From Haemophilus parainfluenzae T3T1 (lineage in GTDB: Bacteria > Pseudomonadota > Gammaproteobacteria > Enterobacterales > Pasteurellaceae), in assembly GCF_000210895.1 (NCBI RefSeq), contig NC_015964.1, forward strand, positions 62,001 to 126,000: a stretch of DNA of 64,000 nucleotides, written 5' to 3'. Every line of letters starts with the position of its first letter. Position 1 is the first letter of the stretch. Below the pieces are notes generated by a model. That model made no database searches. It was given only the letters and a program-made list of their open reading frames with translations, and was not told the origin of the DNA. Made by a program: the position numbers and the translations under genes. Positions 8,153 through 17,395 of the stretch are shown in pieces.

Positions 8153-8174
8153 GCGTTATACACGCCTATTTTTT
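8151..8174. terminator. Terminator between convergent mutM and the DUF554 gene
   Basis: AGGCGT-TATA-CACGCCT followed by six T overlaps the mutM stop codon and touches the 3' end of the facing gene. Confidence 0.75.
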
Positions 8175-8892
8175 AGAAAAAGGTGCTCCAGAAATGAGAA
8201 ATTGGCATGGCGAGGAAAAGAGCCGGCAACATATTTGCCACATGGAACATTTGAATATTACAAATGCGAAAACCTGCCGCTATCATTAGCATACCGCCTA
8301 CTGCGGCAAAATCACCTCGCATTTCAGGTGTCACAAAAGGAATAATAAACACCGCAGAATAAGCTAAAATCACTTGAACCAATGTTTGTGGCACAAAAAT
8401 ACTTGCGACAGAAATACCAAGCGATGTAGCAAAGATCATCGCGGTGAAAAAATCTAAAAAGGATTTCACAATAAGGATATCAAAATTACCACTCATCCCC
8501 TCATTCATCGCCCCGAAAATCCCCGTTCCACTAAATGAAAACAAAACCACAATCGCAACAAATTTAGATAAGAACTCTTCTTGGTTATGCATACTACTTG
8601 GTGTATCAGGGAACATCTTTTCAACAAGGCCTTTGGCTGATGATGCCAGTTTATTGATCCCCTGTTCCAATAAAAGCAACTCGCCAATTATCGTCCCTAA
8701 TAACAGCGATAAAATCATTGCCGGCATATTGGTGGTTTTCGCCACCATCACAATACCCATGCCCATCGAACATAAGCCAAAGATTAAGGTTAGATTAGTG
8801 CGTAAACGCTCTGGAATGCGCCCACCGAGCACCGCACCGATAACTGCACCACCGATAATCGCCAGTGCATTGATATAAGGTCCGATAATCAT
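8173..8892 (-). CDS. DUF554 family membrane protein
   Basis: A 239-residue integral membrane protein with about six to seven hydrophobic helices. It begins MIIGPYINALAIIGGAVIGA, carries the glycine-rich GGRIPERLRTNLTLIFGLCSMGMGI, and a second glycine-rich region SFSGTGIFGAMNEGMSGNFD. These match the DUF554 (YdfK/YqgA-like) family, whose transport role is not established. GGAG precedes the ATG. It stands alone between mutM and the adhesin terminator. No further function can be given. Confidence 0.85.
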   Translation of the reverse strand: MIIGPYINALAIIGGAVIGAVLGGRIPERLRTNLTLIFGLCSMGMGIVMVAKTTNMPAMILSLLLGTIIGELLLLEQGINKLASSAKGLVEKMFPDTPSSMHNQEEFLSKFVAIVVLFSFSGTGIFGAMNEGMSGNFDILIVKSFLDFFTAMIFATSLGISVASIFVPQTLVQVILAYSAVFIIPFVTPEMRGDFAAVGGMLMIAAGFRICNIQMFHVANMLPALFLAMPISHFWSTFF

Positions 8893-8960
8893 ATTCTTCT
8901 CCGAGTTGACTTACCCTATTATACGAAAAACAAGATGAAAATCGACCGCACTTTTGGCAA

Positions 8961-8990
8961 TAAAAAAGGCATGGTTCCCCATGCCTTTTG
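8961..8990 (-). terminator. Rho-independent terminator of the adhesin gene
   Basis: AAAAGGCATGG-TTCC-CCATGCCTTTT, read on the minus strand just after the adhesin stop codon, ends in a T-run. Confidence 0.8.
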
Positions 8991-9005
8991 TTTATTTACG
9001 ATAAA

Positions 9006-12000
9006 TTACCAGTGGTAACCTGCACCAACTGCTACCCCCACTTTACCTTGTGTATCGCTCGTACCGGCTAAACGAATAATAATTTTACCGTTGTCTGAAA
9101 TACGTGACATACCTAATGCCACTGCATTTTGACCTTGGTAATTACCCGCTGCCACAGATACCATGCTCTTACCTGGAATGTAAGCCTGTGGTAATTGAGA
9201 CGCCGCTAACGCGCTTGCTGTACCTGCATTGACACGTTTACCTAACTTGTTCACTTGACCATTTAAGTGGTTGATCTTGTTATTCATGTCAGCTTTTACT
9301 TCGTGTAATTGGCTGCCGTTTACCGCATCAGTACTGTCTGCTGCAATGCGTCCTGGTGCAACATTGGTAATTTGTTTATTACCTGCATCAATACCATTTT
9401 TAGTCATACTTGGACCATTTTTAATGGTGACGCCATTGCCATCAATCACAGTATCACCCGCAGTGAATTTGTTTGCAGTTACGCTTTCCACTTTAAGGTT
9501 TTTCTTGATACCTACACGAATATTGCCGCTCTTATCAATGTTGGTCATCACATTATCGCCACCATCAAACTCACTCCAGTTTGTGTTGCTATCTGCGCCT
9601 TTCACATTGATTTGGCTATTTAATTTCGCACCGTAAACATCACCTACATTTGCACCAAATTTTAAGCCATCGCTTAATGTTGCGATAGTTTCACCACCAA
9701 AGTTCATACGATTTGGTGTTTTACCATCAAGATTTGGTGCTGCATCTTTACCACTTACTACTGTAATTGGCGTTGAATTATCACCTTCACCAAGATTGAT
9801 TGTTGTGGTATTAACTGTTTTCGCGGTGACATTTTCAGCTTTCAAGTCTTTTGTGGTAGAAATCGTGAAGTTAATACCATTCTGTTCAAGTTTGATATTA
9901 TCACCTGCGATATAGTTTACAGTCGCACCTGGCGCTACATTAGCAACTTCAGTACCACTTACTTCACCAGTAGAGCCTTCTTTCTTCGTTGCAGTTGCAT
10001 TCCAACCTTTACCCGCAAGCTCCTTCACTTCGTATAACTGACTACCATTCACAGCGTCTTTGCTATCAGGTGTCACACTTCCATCAGCCACATTACTAAT
10101 TTTCTTACCAGCAGCATCAATACCTGATTTAGTAACATTCGGGCCACCAGTAATAGTTAAACCATCCTTATTAATGGTTGTATCACCTGCTTTTAAGCCA
10201 TCTTTTGTTAAAGCAACATCATCACCAACTTTTACACCATCGTTATTTAAAACGGTATCGCCAGCTGTTACGCTTTCCACTTTAAGGTTTTTCTTGATAC
10301 CTACACGAATATTGCCGCTCTTATCAATGTTGGTCATCACATTATCGCCACCATCAAACTCACTCCAGTTTGTGTTGCTATCTGCGCCTTTCACATTAAT
10401 TTGGCTATTTAATTTCGCACCGTAAACATCACCTACATTTGCACCAAATTTTAAGCCATCACTTAATGTTGCGATAGTTTCGCCACCAAAGTTCATACGA
10501 TTTGGTGTTTTACCATCCAAGTTTGGTGCTGCATCTTTACCACTTACTACTGTAATTGGCGTTGAGTTATCACCTTCACCAAGATTAATCGTTGTGGTAT
10601 TAACTGTTTTCGCGGTGACATTTTCAGCTTTCAAGTCTTTTGTGGTAGAAATCGTGAAGTTAATACCATTCTGTTCAAGTTTGATATTATCACCTGCGAT
10701 ATAGTTTACAGTCGCACCTGGCGCTACATTAGCAACTTCAGTACCACTTACTTCACCAGTAGAGCCTTCTTTCTTCGTTGCAGTTGCATTCCAACCTTTA
10801 CCTGCAAGTTCTTTTACTGCGTATAACTGACTACCATTTACCGCATCTTTCGATGTGTTGGTTACATCACCATCTTGAACATTGGTGACTTTATTACCAC
10901 CAGCATTGATGCCATCTTTTGTTACAGATACATCACCAGCTTTTAAACCATCTTTATTTAAAGCAACATTATCACCAACCTTAACACCGTCATTATTCAT
11001 CACGGTATCACCAGCGGTTACACTATCAACTTTAATGTCTTTAGCTAAGTTGAACGTCACATTGTGACCATCTTTAGTAATATCGATGTTCTTATCTGTA
11101 TTTTTCAGATCAACGGTATCACCAGGTTTTACATTAGAAGAATTAGTACCATTCGCTGTTAAATTCCAGCCTTTATTAGCTACTTCTTCTACTTTCTTAA
11201 GCTGTGAAAAATTCACTGCATCAGTATCAGCAGTACCAGCGGCTACACCTGTGATTTTATTGCCAGCGGCATTAATACCTGCTTTAGTTACGCTTGGACC
11301 ACCTTCAATAGTTAAACCTTCGTTATTAATGGTTGTATCGCCAGCTTTTACGCTATTAACTTTGATGTCTTTGTTTAATTTAACTTTAACTTCATCACCT
11401 GATGCCTCAGTAGTGATGTTCTCATCATCACCCTTAATCGTAACAGTCGAACCCAATTTTTCCACATTAGTTGAACCGCTATCACCGTTAAAAGTTAAAC
11501 CTTTTGTGGTAACCGTAGTATTCGCATCAACACCTTGTTGAATCTCATCTTTCGTTTTTTTAGATAAATCAAGATGATAGTTAGTTACTAAAGCATCACC
11601 TACCTTTTCTGGATCTTTTGGCTCTACAGTAAGTGCATCTGAAGTTGTCACATTCGCTGACGTATCCACGGCATTAATTGTATAAACACTTTTACCATTA
11701 TCGTCTGTTTGTTTGTCAACTGTCGTATTTTCACCTGCTACTACTTCAGTTTTAGCAGCATTAATTGCTTTAAATGCACTATAAAGTTGTGAGCCATTGA
11801 TTGCGTCGGTTGAGGTCTCTGAAACCTCACCTGGTGCTAAGTTAATAAGCTGACGTTCATACCCCTTTTTACCGATAGAAACAACGTCTCCTTTATCAAC
11901 TTTTGCACCACCCGCCCAAGTATATTCAGTACCTAAAATATTTTCTGTAACACGAGCTACCCCTTCTTTATCTACTTCTGAGGCTGTCCCTAATGCAACT

Positions 12001-12830
12001 GAGTTTAATTTATCTGCTTTTGCCCCTGTACCAAGAGCGATCGCACCAAAAGTAGATGCTTTAGCTTTCGTACCAATAGCTAATGATAACTCTGCAGGAG
12101 AATATGCTTGCACACCTATAGCAATAGCCCCCTCTCCCGAAGTTGTGCTTGTGTACGCCCCATAGTTCATCGTATCACCAGTCATCTCTTTATAGATATC
12201 TCTTAAAGCTTTTCCCTTTAGAATATATTCATCTATCTTATTACCACTCTCATCATATTTAATAAACTTTTCTGCACCTGTATAAGTTGAGCCACCGACT
12301 TTATTAAGATCATCATTACCAATTGCAATAGATGAATTACCTTGAGCCAAAGTATTGGCACCAATAGCAATAGATTGATCGCCTTTCACTTCTGTTCGTT
12401 GAGTTGTAGCCCCGTCTCCTGAACTACCTATTGCAATAGATTCTTCACTATATGCCCCGGATACATAGGCACCTGAACCAATAGCTATATTTCTTCCTCT
12501 TCCAGAAGCACTTTTATTTGCAACTGTTGCATTATTACCGATCGCAATATTAGCACCGCCGCCAGCATCAGCTTCACCCTTAAACATGCTACCTTTTCCC
12601 TCCGTAATTTTAATAAGAGGAGTACTTAAATCTACAGCCTGTGCCGGCATCATCACCGCAGATAAAGAAAGTGCAAATGCAGAAAGTTTGAAAAGAGAAG
12701 ACAAACGTGTTTCGCTTGCTACACGTTGTTCGGAGTTTGAAGAAGCTTTTACGGCTCCTTTCGCTAATTCTGATGTCACGACGAAAGACTGTGTCGTTTT
12801 GTTCCAAATAATCTTAAATACTTTGTTCAT
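9006..12830 (-). CDS. Trimeric autotransporter adhesin (Hia/YadA type)
   Basis: A 1274-residue type Vc secreted surface adhesin. It begins with an extended signal peptide region (MNKVFKIIWNKTTQSFVVTS, then a hydrophobic core ending MPAQA at residue 65). The head (about 90-290) has YadA-type repeats such as AIGxxA (SIAIGANTLA, GAIALGTGAKA). The stalk has five neck-type motifs (DAINGSQLY, DAVNFSQLK, DAVNGSQLY twice, DAVNGSQLH) and many KDGL/GxxT repeats. The last 75 residues are the trimeric beta-barrel anchor, ending VGVAVGAGYHW. Residues about 665-854 and 928-1117 are identical copies. No uptake sequence occurs from about 8950 to 13090. It should mediate attachment to host surfaces or self-association; the receptor is unknown. 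Confidence 0.93.
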   Translation of the reverse strand: MNKVFKIIWNKTTQSFVVTSELAKGAVKASSNSEQRVASETRLSSLFKLSAFALSLSAVMMPAQAVDLSTPLIKITEGKGSMFKGEADAGGGANIAIGNNATVANKSASGRGRNIAIGSGAYVSGAYSEESIAIGSSGDGATTQRTEVKGDQSIAIGANTLAQGNSSIAIGNDDLNKVGGSTYTGAEKFIKYDESGNKIDEYILKGKALRDIYKEMTGDTMNYGAYTSTTSGEGAIAIGVQAYSPAELSLAIGTKAKASTFGAIALGTGAKADKLNSVALGTASEVDKEGVARVTENILGTEYTWAGGAKVDKGDVVSIGKKGYERQLINLAPGEVSETSTDAINGSQLYSAFKAINAAKTEVVAGENTTVDKQTDDNGKSVYTINAVDTSANVTTSDALTVEPKDPEKVGDALVTNYHLDLSKKTKDEIQQGVDANTTVTTKGLTFNGDSGSTNVEKLGSTVTIKGDDENITTEASGDEVKVKLNKDIKVNSVKAGDTTINNEGLTIEGGPSVTKAGINAAGNKITGVAAGTADTDAVNFSQLKKVEEVANKGWNLTANGTNSSNVKPGDTVDLKNTDKNIDITKDGHNVTFNLAKDIKVDSVTAGDTVMNNDGVKVGDNVALNKDGLKAGDVSVTKDGINAGGNKVTNVQDGDVTNTSKDAVNGSQLYAVKELAGKGWNATATKKEGSTGEVSGTEVANVAPGATVNYIAGDNIKLEQNGINFTISTTKDLKAENVTAKTVNTTTINLGEGDNSTPITVVSGKDAAPNLDGKTPNRMNFGGETIATLSDGLKFGANVGDVYGAKLNSQINVKGADSNTNWSEFDGGDNVMTNIDKSGNIRVGIKKNLKVESVTAGDTVLNNDGVKVGDDVALTKDGLKAGDTTINKDGLTITGGPNVTKSGIDAAGKKISNVADGSVTPDSKDAVNGSQLYEVKELAGKGWNATATKKEGSTGEVSGTEVANVAPGATVNYIAGDNIKLEQNGINFTISTTKDLKAENVTAKTVNTTTINLGEGDNSTPITVVSGKDAAPNLDGKTPNRMNFGGETIATLSDGLKFGANVGDVYGAKLNSQINVKGADSNTNWSEFDGGDNVMTNIDKSGNIRVGIKKNLKVESVTANKFTAGDTVIDGNGVTIKNGPSMTKNGIDAGNKQITNVAPGRIAADSTDAVNGSQLHEVKADMNNKINHLNGQVNKLGKRVNAGTASALAASQLPQAYIPGKSMVSVAAGNYQGQNAVALGMSRISDNGKIIIRLAGTSDTQGKVGVAVGAGYHW
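9481..10050 (-). repeat. Internal direct repeat of the adhesin gene, copy nearer the C-terminus
   Basis: About 570 bases that recur 789 bases away at 10270-10839. The encoded stretch, from ELAGKGWNATATKKEG to KKNLKVESVTA, is the same in both copies. The few differences I see are synonymous. Confidence 0.9.
10270..10839 (-). repeat. Internal direct repeat of the adhesin gene, copy nearer the N-terminus
   Basis: Partner of 9481-10050. About 200 bases (10600-10800 against 9811-10011) are identical at the DNA level, while the rest carries scattered silent changes, which suggests recent conversion of part of the repeat. Confidence 0.9.
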
Positions 12831-12916
12831 AAAAAAGTTCTCCTAAGTTAAATAGATTTAGGTATCCATCACATCCCAACAATAGGAACAAGCTGGGTAA
12901 AAATAAGGTCCTGAGA

Positions 12917-12944
12917 GTATAGCTGACTCATCTATAAGATCAAG
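12917..12944 (-). promoter_or_regulatory. Probable sigma-70 promoter of the adhesin gene
   Basis: On the minus strand TTGATC (12939-12944) and TATACT (12917-12922) are separated by 16 bases. The leader to the ATG is about 80 nt and contains AGGAG upstream of the start. The rest of the 517-base gap to nrfA holds an uptake sequence near 13098 and the FNR-like site. Confidence 0.5.
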
Positions 12945-13186
12945 AAAATGATCGCTTTTTATACCATTTTTCACAAGAAATTTACATTTTCTATACAAGG
13001 TATCGTTTGCGTAAAAAGAATGCTCATTAAAATTAGGCCAAAGTCAGTAATAATGAGCATGGAATCGTCTTTATATAAGTCAAAAACAATGTAAAAGTTG
13101 ACCGCACTTTTTTCTCTTAATATGCAACTCACCTACCACTTCCCTAATCCTTTTATACCCATTTAGAAGTATTTTGATTTTAAAGT

Positions 13187-13200
13187 TTGATCAACCTCAA
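13187..13200 (+). promoter_or_regulatory. Candidate FNR site upstream of nrfA
   Basis: TTGAT-CAAC-CTCAA matches the FNR consensus TTGAT-N4-ATCAA in nine of ten positions, 148 bases before the nrfA start. FNR control of nrf operons is established in E. coli and H. influenzae. The matching -10 box is not obvious at the expected spacing. Confidence 0.5.
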
Positions 13201-13347
13201 ACTTTTGGAAGATAACCTTAGAAAAACTACTACTTTTTGGTATCTTATGCTTGCACTGAACTATTTTTATGAGTGAATTCAAAAGCTTAATAGGAATTGT
13301 TTGCATTTAAAATTATTTTTTTATTCTTTCCTAATGGAGTGATTATC

Positions 13348-14871
13348 GTGAACGCATTGAGAAAAAGCCTTGTTTTGGCCACTTCTTTCGCAGCTTTAGG
13401 CGTGTATAACTCAGCGATGGCTGAAATGGTGTACAAACCTCTTGAGCAACCTGTGGAAGCAGCAAACCCAAATTTAAAAATCGAAGCAGTGAATGAAAAA
13501 TTCGCTGAGAAATATCCTAGCCAATTCAATTCGTGGAAAGCGACTGAAAAAGGCGACAAAATCATCTATGCAGATGAACAAGATCCACGTTTAATCGTGT
13601 TATGGGGCGGTTATGCTTTCGCGAAAGAATATAACGCACCTCGTGGTCACGTTTATGCGGTAAAAGATCTACGTGATATTTTACGTACCGGCGCACCAAA
13701 AACTGCGACTGATGGCCCACAACCAATGGCATGTTGGACTTGTAAAGGCCCAGACGTTCCACGTTTAATCGCGGAATGGGGTGAAGATGGCTACTTTAGC
13801 GGTAAATGGGCTAAAGCCGGCGCAGAAGTGGTTAACTCAATCGGTTGTGCTGACTGTCACGATACGACATCAAAAGACTTTGCTGAAGGCAAACCTGCAT
13901 TACGTATTGCTCGTCCACACGTTCTTCGTGCATTGGATCACTTAAATAATGCACTTCAAGCAAAAGCAAAAGCTGAAGGAAAAACCCAACCAGTATTAAG
14001 TTTCAATGGCGCAGCCCGTACCGAGCAACGTGCTGAAGTTTGTGCTAACTGTCACGTTGAATACTACTTCGCAGGTGATTTAAAACAAGTAACCTTCCCT
14101 TGGGATAACGGTCAAACTGTTGATGACATCGAAAAATACTACGATGATATCGGTTTCAGTGACTGGACTCACTCTCTTTCTAAAGCACCAATGTTAAAAG
14201 CTCAACACCCTGACTTTGAAATTTGGTCTTTAGGTATGCATGGTAAAAACGGCGTAACTTGTATCGACTGTCACATGCCTAAAGTACAAGGTAAAGACGG
14301 TAAAGTTTACACCGATCACCAAATCCAAAACCCATTTGATGCATTTGATAGCACTTGTGCAAACTGTCACGATCAAAGCAAAGAAAAACTTAAAGACATC
14401 GTCGCTTCACGTAAAAAAGAAGTGAAAGATGTAATGGGTCGCTTAGAAGATCAAGTTGTTCGCGCTCACTTTGAAGCAAAAGCGGCATGGGATGCAGGTG
14501 CAACTAAAGAAGAAATGGAACCTGCTTTAATGGATATCCGTCACGCACAATGGCGTTGGGACTACTCTGCAGCAAGCCACGGTGGCCACATGCACGCTCC
14601 TGATGTAATGCTTCGCGTATTAGGTTCTGGTTTAGACAAAGCAGCTGATGCTCGTGCTAAACTTGCAGCAATCTTAACTAAACACGGCGTGAAAACTCCA
14701 GTTGAAGTACCAGATATTTCTACAGCTGATAAAGCATGGAAAGTAATGGGTATCGATATCGAGAAAGAACGTCAAGCGAAAAAAGAATTCTTAGAAACTG
14801 TTGTACCTCAATGGGTAAAAGAAGCGAAAGCCAATGGCAAATTAGCTGAAGATACCGCAACAAAACAATAA
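13348..14871 (+). CDS. nrfA: Periplasmic ammonia-forming pentahaem nitrite reductase NrfA
   Basis: It reduces nitrite to ammonium with six electrons in the periplasm. The start is taken as GTG at 13348, with GGAG upstream, giving a 507-residue precursor with signal peptide [20 protein letters not shown] ending SAMA. Longer in-frame starts (TTG 13297) would spoil the signal peptide. The catalytic haem site has the lysine ligand, CWTCK at 129-133. Four CXXCH sites follow: CADCH, CANCH, CIDCH and CANCH. First gene of the nrf cluster. It is followed by an uptake-sequence hairpin that could lower expression of the downstream genes. Confidence 0.97.
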   Translation: MNALRKSLVLATSFAALGVYNSAMAEMVYKPLEQPVEAANPNLKIEAVNEKFAEKYPSQFNSWKATEKGDKIIYADEQDPRLIVLWGGYAFAKEYNAPRGHVYAVKDLRDILRTGAPKTATDGPQPMACWTCKGPDVPRLIAEWGEDGYFSGKWAKAGAEVVNSIGCADCHDTTSKDFAEGKPALRIARPHVLRALDHLNNALQAKAKAEGKTQPVLSFNGAARTEQRAEVCANCHVEYYFAGDLKQVTFPWDNGQTVDDIEKYYDDIGFSDWTHSLSKAPMLKAQHPDFEIWSLGMHGKNGVTCIDCHMPKVQGKDGKVYTDHQIQNPFDAFDSTCANCHDQSKEKLKDIVASRKKEVKDVMGRLEDQVVRAHFEAKAAWDAGATKEEMEPALMDIRHAQWRWDYSAASHGGHMHAPDVMLRVLGSGLDKAADARAKLAAILTKHGVKTPVEVPDISTADKAWKVMGIDIEKERQAKKEFLETVVPQWVKEAKANGKLAEDTATKQ

Positions 14872-14877
14872 AAAAAG

Positions 14878-14920
14878 AACCGCACTTTGTAACTAAAGTG
14901 TCGAAGTGCGGTCATTTTTA
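14878..14920 (+). terminator. Inverted uptake-sequence pair between nrfA and nrfB (terminator or attenuator)
   Basis: ACCGCACTT (14879-14887) and AAGTGCGGT (14904-14912) form a 9-bp stem followed by a T-rich tract. It lies inside the nrfA-nrfBCD operon, so partial termination would favour nrfA. Confidence 0.65.
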
Positions 14921-14943
14921 ACCATATATTTGAGGTAATCAGA

Positions 14944-15609
14944 ATGAATTTAACTTCTTTAATCAGCAAATCGGCAAAATCCCTTGCATTGCTTGCAATG
15001 CTTGCGGCAATGCCAATGGCTGCAAGTGCGGAAGAGATGGCAAAAACACCTGCCTCTCAACTGACTTATGAGCCACAATTGGATAACCAACGTGATCCAA
15101 ACCAATATTGTGCAAAATGTCACAAATTTGACCAAGTTGATAAAAACCAAACTTTAGATCAATCTGGTGGTGAATTACACTTTGGTAAATTCCACGGCGC
15201 ACACTTAAATCAAAAAAGCCCTAACACAGGTAAACCGATTAACTGTGTAAACTGTCACGGTAATATTTCGGAAGATCACCGTCGTGGTGCAAAAGATGTG
15301 ATGCGTTTTGATGGCGATATCTTTGGTGATAAAAAACCTATGTATACCGCGCAAGAACAAAACCAAGTTTGTTTTGCTTGTCACCAACCGGCAAAACTTC
15401 GTGAAAAACTTTGGGCACACGATGTTCACGCAATGAAATTGCCTTGTGCAAGCTGCCACACATTACACCCGAAAGATGATGCGATGAAAGGTATTCAACC
15501 GAAAAATCGTGTGAAACTTTGTGTAGATTGCCACGGCGAACAACAAAAACGCAAAGCGGCAAAAGAAGCACAATCACAAACGCAATCAACCGAACAAAAG
15601 GATAAATAA
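14944..15609 (+). CDS. nrfB: Pentahaem cytochrome c NrfB
   Basis: The electron donor to NrfA in the periplasm. The 221-residue precursor has a clear signal peptide ending PMAASAEE. Five haem sites follow: CAKCH, CVNCH, CFACH, CASCH and CVDCH. The C-terminal tail is lysine- and glutamine-rich (AKEAQSQTQSTEQKDK). The start has TTTGAGG upstream. It overlaps nrfC by one base, consistent with translational coupling. Confidence 0.95.
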   Translation: MNLTSLISKSAKSLALLAMLAAMPMAASAEEMAKTPASQLTYEPQLDNQRDPNQYCAKCHKFDQVDKNQTLDQSGGELHFGKFHGAHLNQKSPNTGKPINCVNCHGNISEDHRRGAKDVMRFDGDIFGDKKPMYTAQEQNQVCFACHQPAKLREKLWAHDVHAMKLPCASCHTLHPKDDAMKGIQPKNRVKLCVDCHGEQQKRKAAKEAQSQTQSTEQKDK

Positions 15610-16286
15610 TGACAGCTTGTTCACGCCGAAACTTTGTTTCCGGCATGGGGGCATTAATCCTTATGACGGGGACATCAGTTACCTCTTTAGCGAAAGAGGA
15701 AAAGGCGGATAAACCGAAACGCTATGCAATGGTACACGACGAAACAGCTTGTATCGGCTGTACCGCTTGTATGGATGCTTGTCGTGAAACTAACCACGTT
15801 CCTGAAGGCGTTTCACGTTTGGAAATTCTCCGTAGTGAACCTTATGGCGAATTCCCAAATCAAGAATACGAGTTTTTCCGTCAATCTTGCCAACATTGTA
15901 CAAACGCCCCTTGTGTGGCTGTTTGTCCAACCGGTGCATCATTTATTGATCCTGAAACAGGTATCGTTGATGTAACTAAAGATCTTTGCGTGGGTTGCCA
16001 ATACTGTATCGCAGTTTGTCCTTATCGCGTACGTTTCATTCATCCAGAGCATCTTACTGCGGATAAATGTAACTTCTGTCGCGATACAAACTTAGCAGCT
16101 GGCAAACAACCTGCTTGTGTAGAAGCTTGTCCAACCAAAGCATTAACCTTTGGTGATATGAATGACCCAAGCAGCGAAGTGTCCCGCAAAGTGAAAGAAA
16201 AACCGGTTTATCGCACGAAAGTGGAATTAGGTACTCAACCAAATCTCTACCATATTCCATTCCAACACGGGGAGCCAAGAAGATGA
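15609..16286 (+). CDS. nrfC: Periplasmic 4Fe-4S ferredoxin NrfC
   Basis: It passes electrons from the quinol-oxidising NrfD to NrfB. A twin-arginine signal (SRRNFVSG) starts at residue 5, so the protein is exported folded by Tat. Cysteine clusters typical of four 4Fe-4S centres are visible: CIGCTACMDAC, CQHCTNAPCVAVCP, CVGCQYCIAVCP and CNFCRDTN ... CVEACP. The length of 225 residues matches the family. The gene overlaps both nrfB and nrfD by a few bases. Confidence 0.96.
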   Translation: MTACSRRNFVSGMGALILMTGTSVTSLAKEEKADKPKRYAMVHDETACIGCTACMDACRETNHVPEGVSRLEILRSEPYGEFPNQEYEFFRQSCQHCTNAPCVAVCPTGASFIDPETGIVDVTKDLCVGCQYCIAVCPYRVRFIHPEHLTADKCNFCRDTNLAAGKQPACVEACPTKALTFGDMNDPSSEVSRKVKEKPVYRTKVELGTQPNLYHIPFQHGEPRR

Positions 16287-17248
16287 CATTAGATTATCCT
16301 GTTCCGTTTCACACACCTAATTTGGTGTGGGATTCAACAATCGCTATCTATTTGTTCTTACTTGGTATTTCTTCCGGTGCGGTACAATTAGCGATTGCTT
16401 ATAAACGTAGTCACAAATTAGAAAATCCTAGCAAAAACTGGATTATCAGAGCAGCCGCCGTTTTAGGTTCTGTGCCAACATTAATTGGTTTAACCCTGTT
16501 AATTTTCCACTTGGCACGTCCTTGGACATTCTGGAAATTGATGTTTAACTATCAATTCAACTCTGTAATGTCTATGGGGGTAATGTTATTCCAAGTTTAT
16601 ATGCTGTTCTTGGTATGTTGGTGTGCAGTTATCTTCAAAGAAGATATCATGGCGCTCATCCAACGTTTTATGCCAAAACTTGGCTTTGTCGGTAAAATTA
16701 TCAATGTATTAGAACGTTTAACTGGTCCTGTAGAAGTCATTCTCTTCATCTTAGCTGCTGTACTAGGGGCTTATACCGGTTTCTTACTTTCAGCATTGAT
16801 TAGTTACCCAATGTTAAATAACCCTGTTCTACCAGCGTTATTCTTGGCTTCAGGCACATCTTCAGGTATTGCTGCAACCTTCTTATTTATCCTCATTGCA
16901 GGTAAATTAAAAGGTGATAGCCATGAATCACACTTCATTCATAAATTTGAAGTACCAATCATGGTAACTGAGCTTGGTTTATTAGTTTGTTTCTTCGTGG
17001 GTCTTTATTTTGGTGGTGGCCAAAAAGTGGTTGCCTTACAGAATGCATTATCTGGCTTCTGGGGTGCAGTCTTCTGGATTGGGGTATTCTTAATTGGTAT
17101 CTTAATTCCACTACTTGCCAACCTTGCCGTAAAAGACAACTTAAAATACAACAAGAACTTTATTATCCTTGTGTCAATCTTCGACTTAATCGGGGTTCTC
17201 TGCTTACGTTACTTCATCTTGTATGCAGGACAACTTACCGTTGCGTAA
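16283..17248 (+). CDS. nrfD: NrfD quinol-oxidising membrane subunit
   Basis: A 321-residue integral membrane protein with about eight to ten hydrophobic helices, of the NrfD/PsrC family. It oxidises menaquinol and feeds NrfC. Visible family features are the N-terminal PVPFHTPNLVWDSTIAIYLF and GISSGAVQLAIAY. The ATG overlaps the nrfC stop (ATGA-type junction). It is followed by a terminator hairpin near 17273-17297. The menaquinone genes menF, menD and menH later in the window supply its substrate. Confidence 0.95.
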   Translation: MTLDYPVPFHTPNLVWDSTIAIYLFLLGISSGAVQLAIAYKRSHKLENPSKNWIIRAAAVLGSVPTLIGLTLLIFHLARPWTFWKLMFNYQFNSVMSMGVMLFQVYMLFLVCWCAVIFKEDIMALIQRFMPKLGFVGKIINVLERLTGPVEVILFILAAVLGAYTGFLLSALISYPMLNNPVLPALFLASGTSSGIAATFLFILIAGKLKGDSHESHFIHKFEVPIMVTELGLLVCFFVGLYFGGGQKVVALQNALSGFWGAVFWIGVFLIGILIPLLANLAVKDNLKYNKNFIILVSIFDLIGVLCLRYFILYAGQLTVA

Positions 17249-17269
17249 GGATAAACTTCTTATTTAATC

Positions 17270-17299
17270 AAAAGGCGTATACAATACGCCTTTTGTTTA
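17270..17299 (+). terminator. Rho-independent terminator after nrfD
   Basis: AAAAGGCGTAT-ACA-ATACGCCTTTT followed by a T-rich stretch. An uptake sequence lies just beyond at 17312-17320. Confidence 0.8.
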
Positions 17300-17395
17300 T
17301 TTAAAAGACTAAAGTGCGGTTAATTTTACGTATGTTTTTCATGCTTAAAATTAACCTTATTTTGTCAAATACAACCATTAATACTGAAGAATACT

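Noticed and set aside
8007-8345. 112-residue plus-strand frame across the end of mutM and the facing gene
   Set aside because: It overlaps the mutM zinc finger in another frame and runs through a terminator.
8444-8878. 144-residue plus-strand frame opposite the DUF554 gene
   Set aside because: The minus-strand frame has a clear family match, membrane helices and a good ribosome-binding site; this one has none.
9271-11541. Plus-strand open frames opposite the adhesin gene (for example 9271-9636, 10060-10425, 11086-11541)
   Set aside because: They are mirror images of the repetitive, stop-poor adhesin coding strand. Two of them share the same C-terminal sequence only because the adhesin repeat is duplicated. 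No ribosome-binding sites or protein families are seen.
13297-13347. TTG-initiated N-terminal extension of nrfA
   Set aside because: It would put a second hydrophobic stretch before the signal peptide; GTG 13348 has a good ribosome-binding site and a normal signal peptide.
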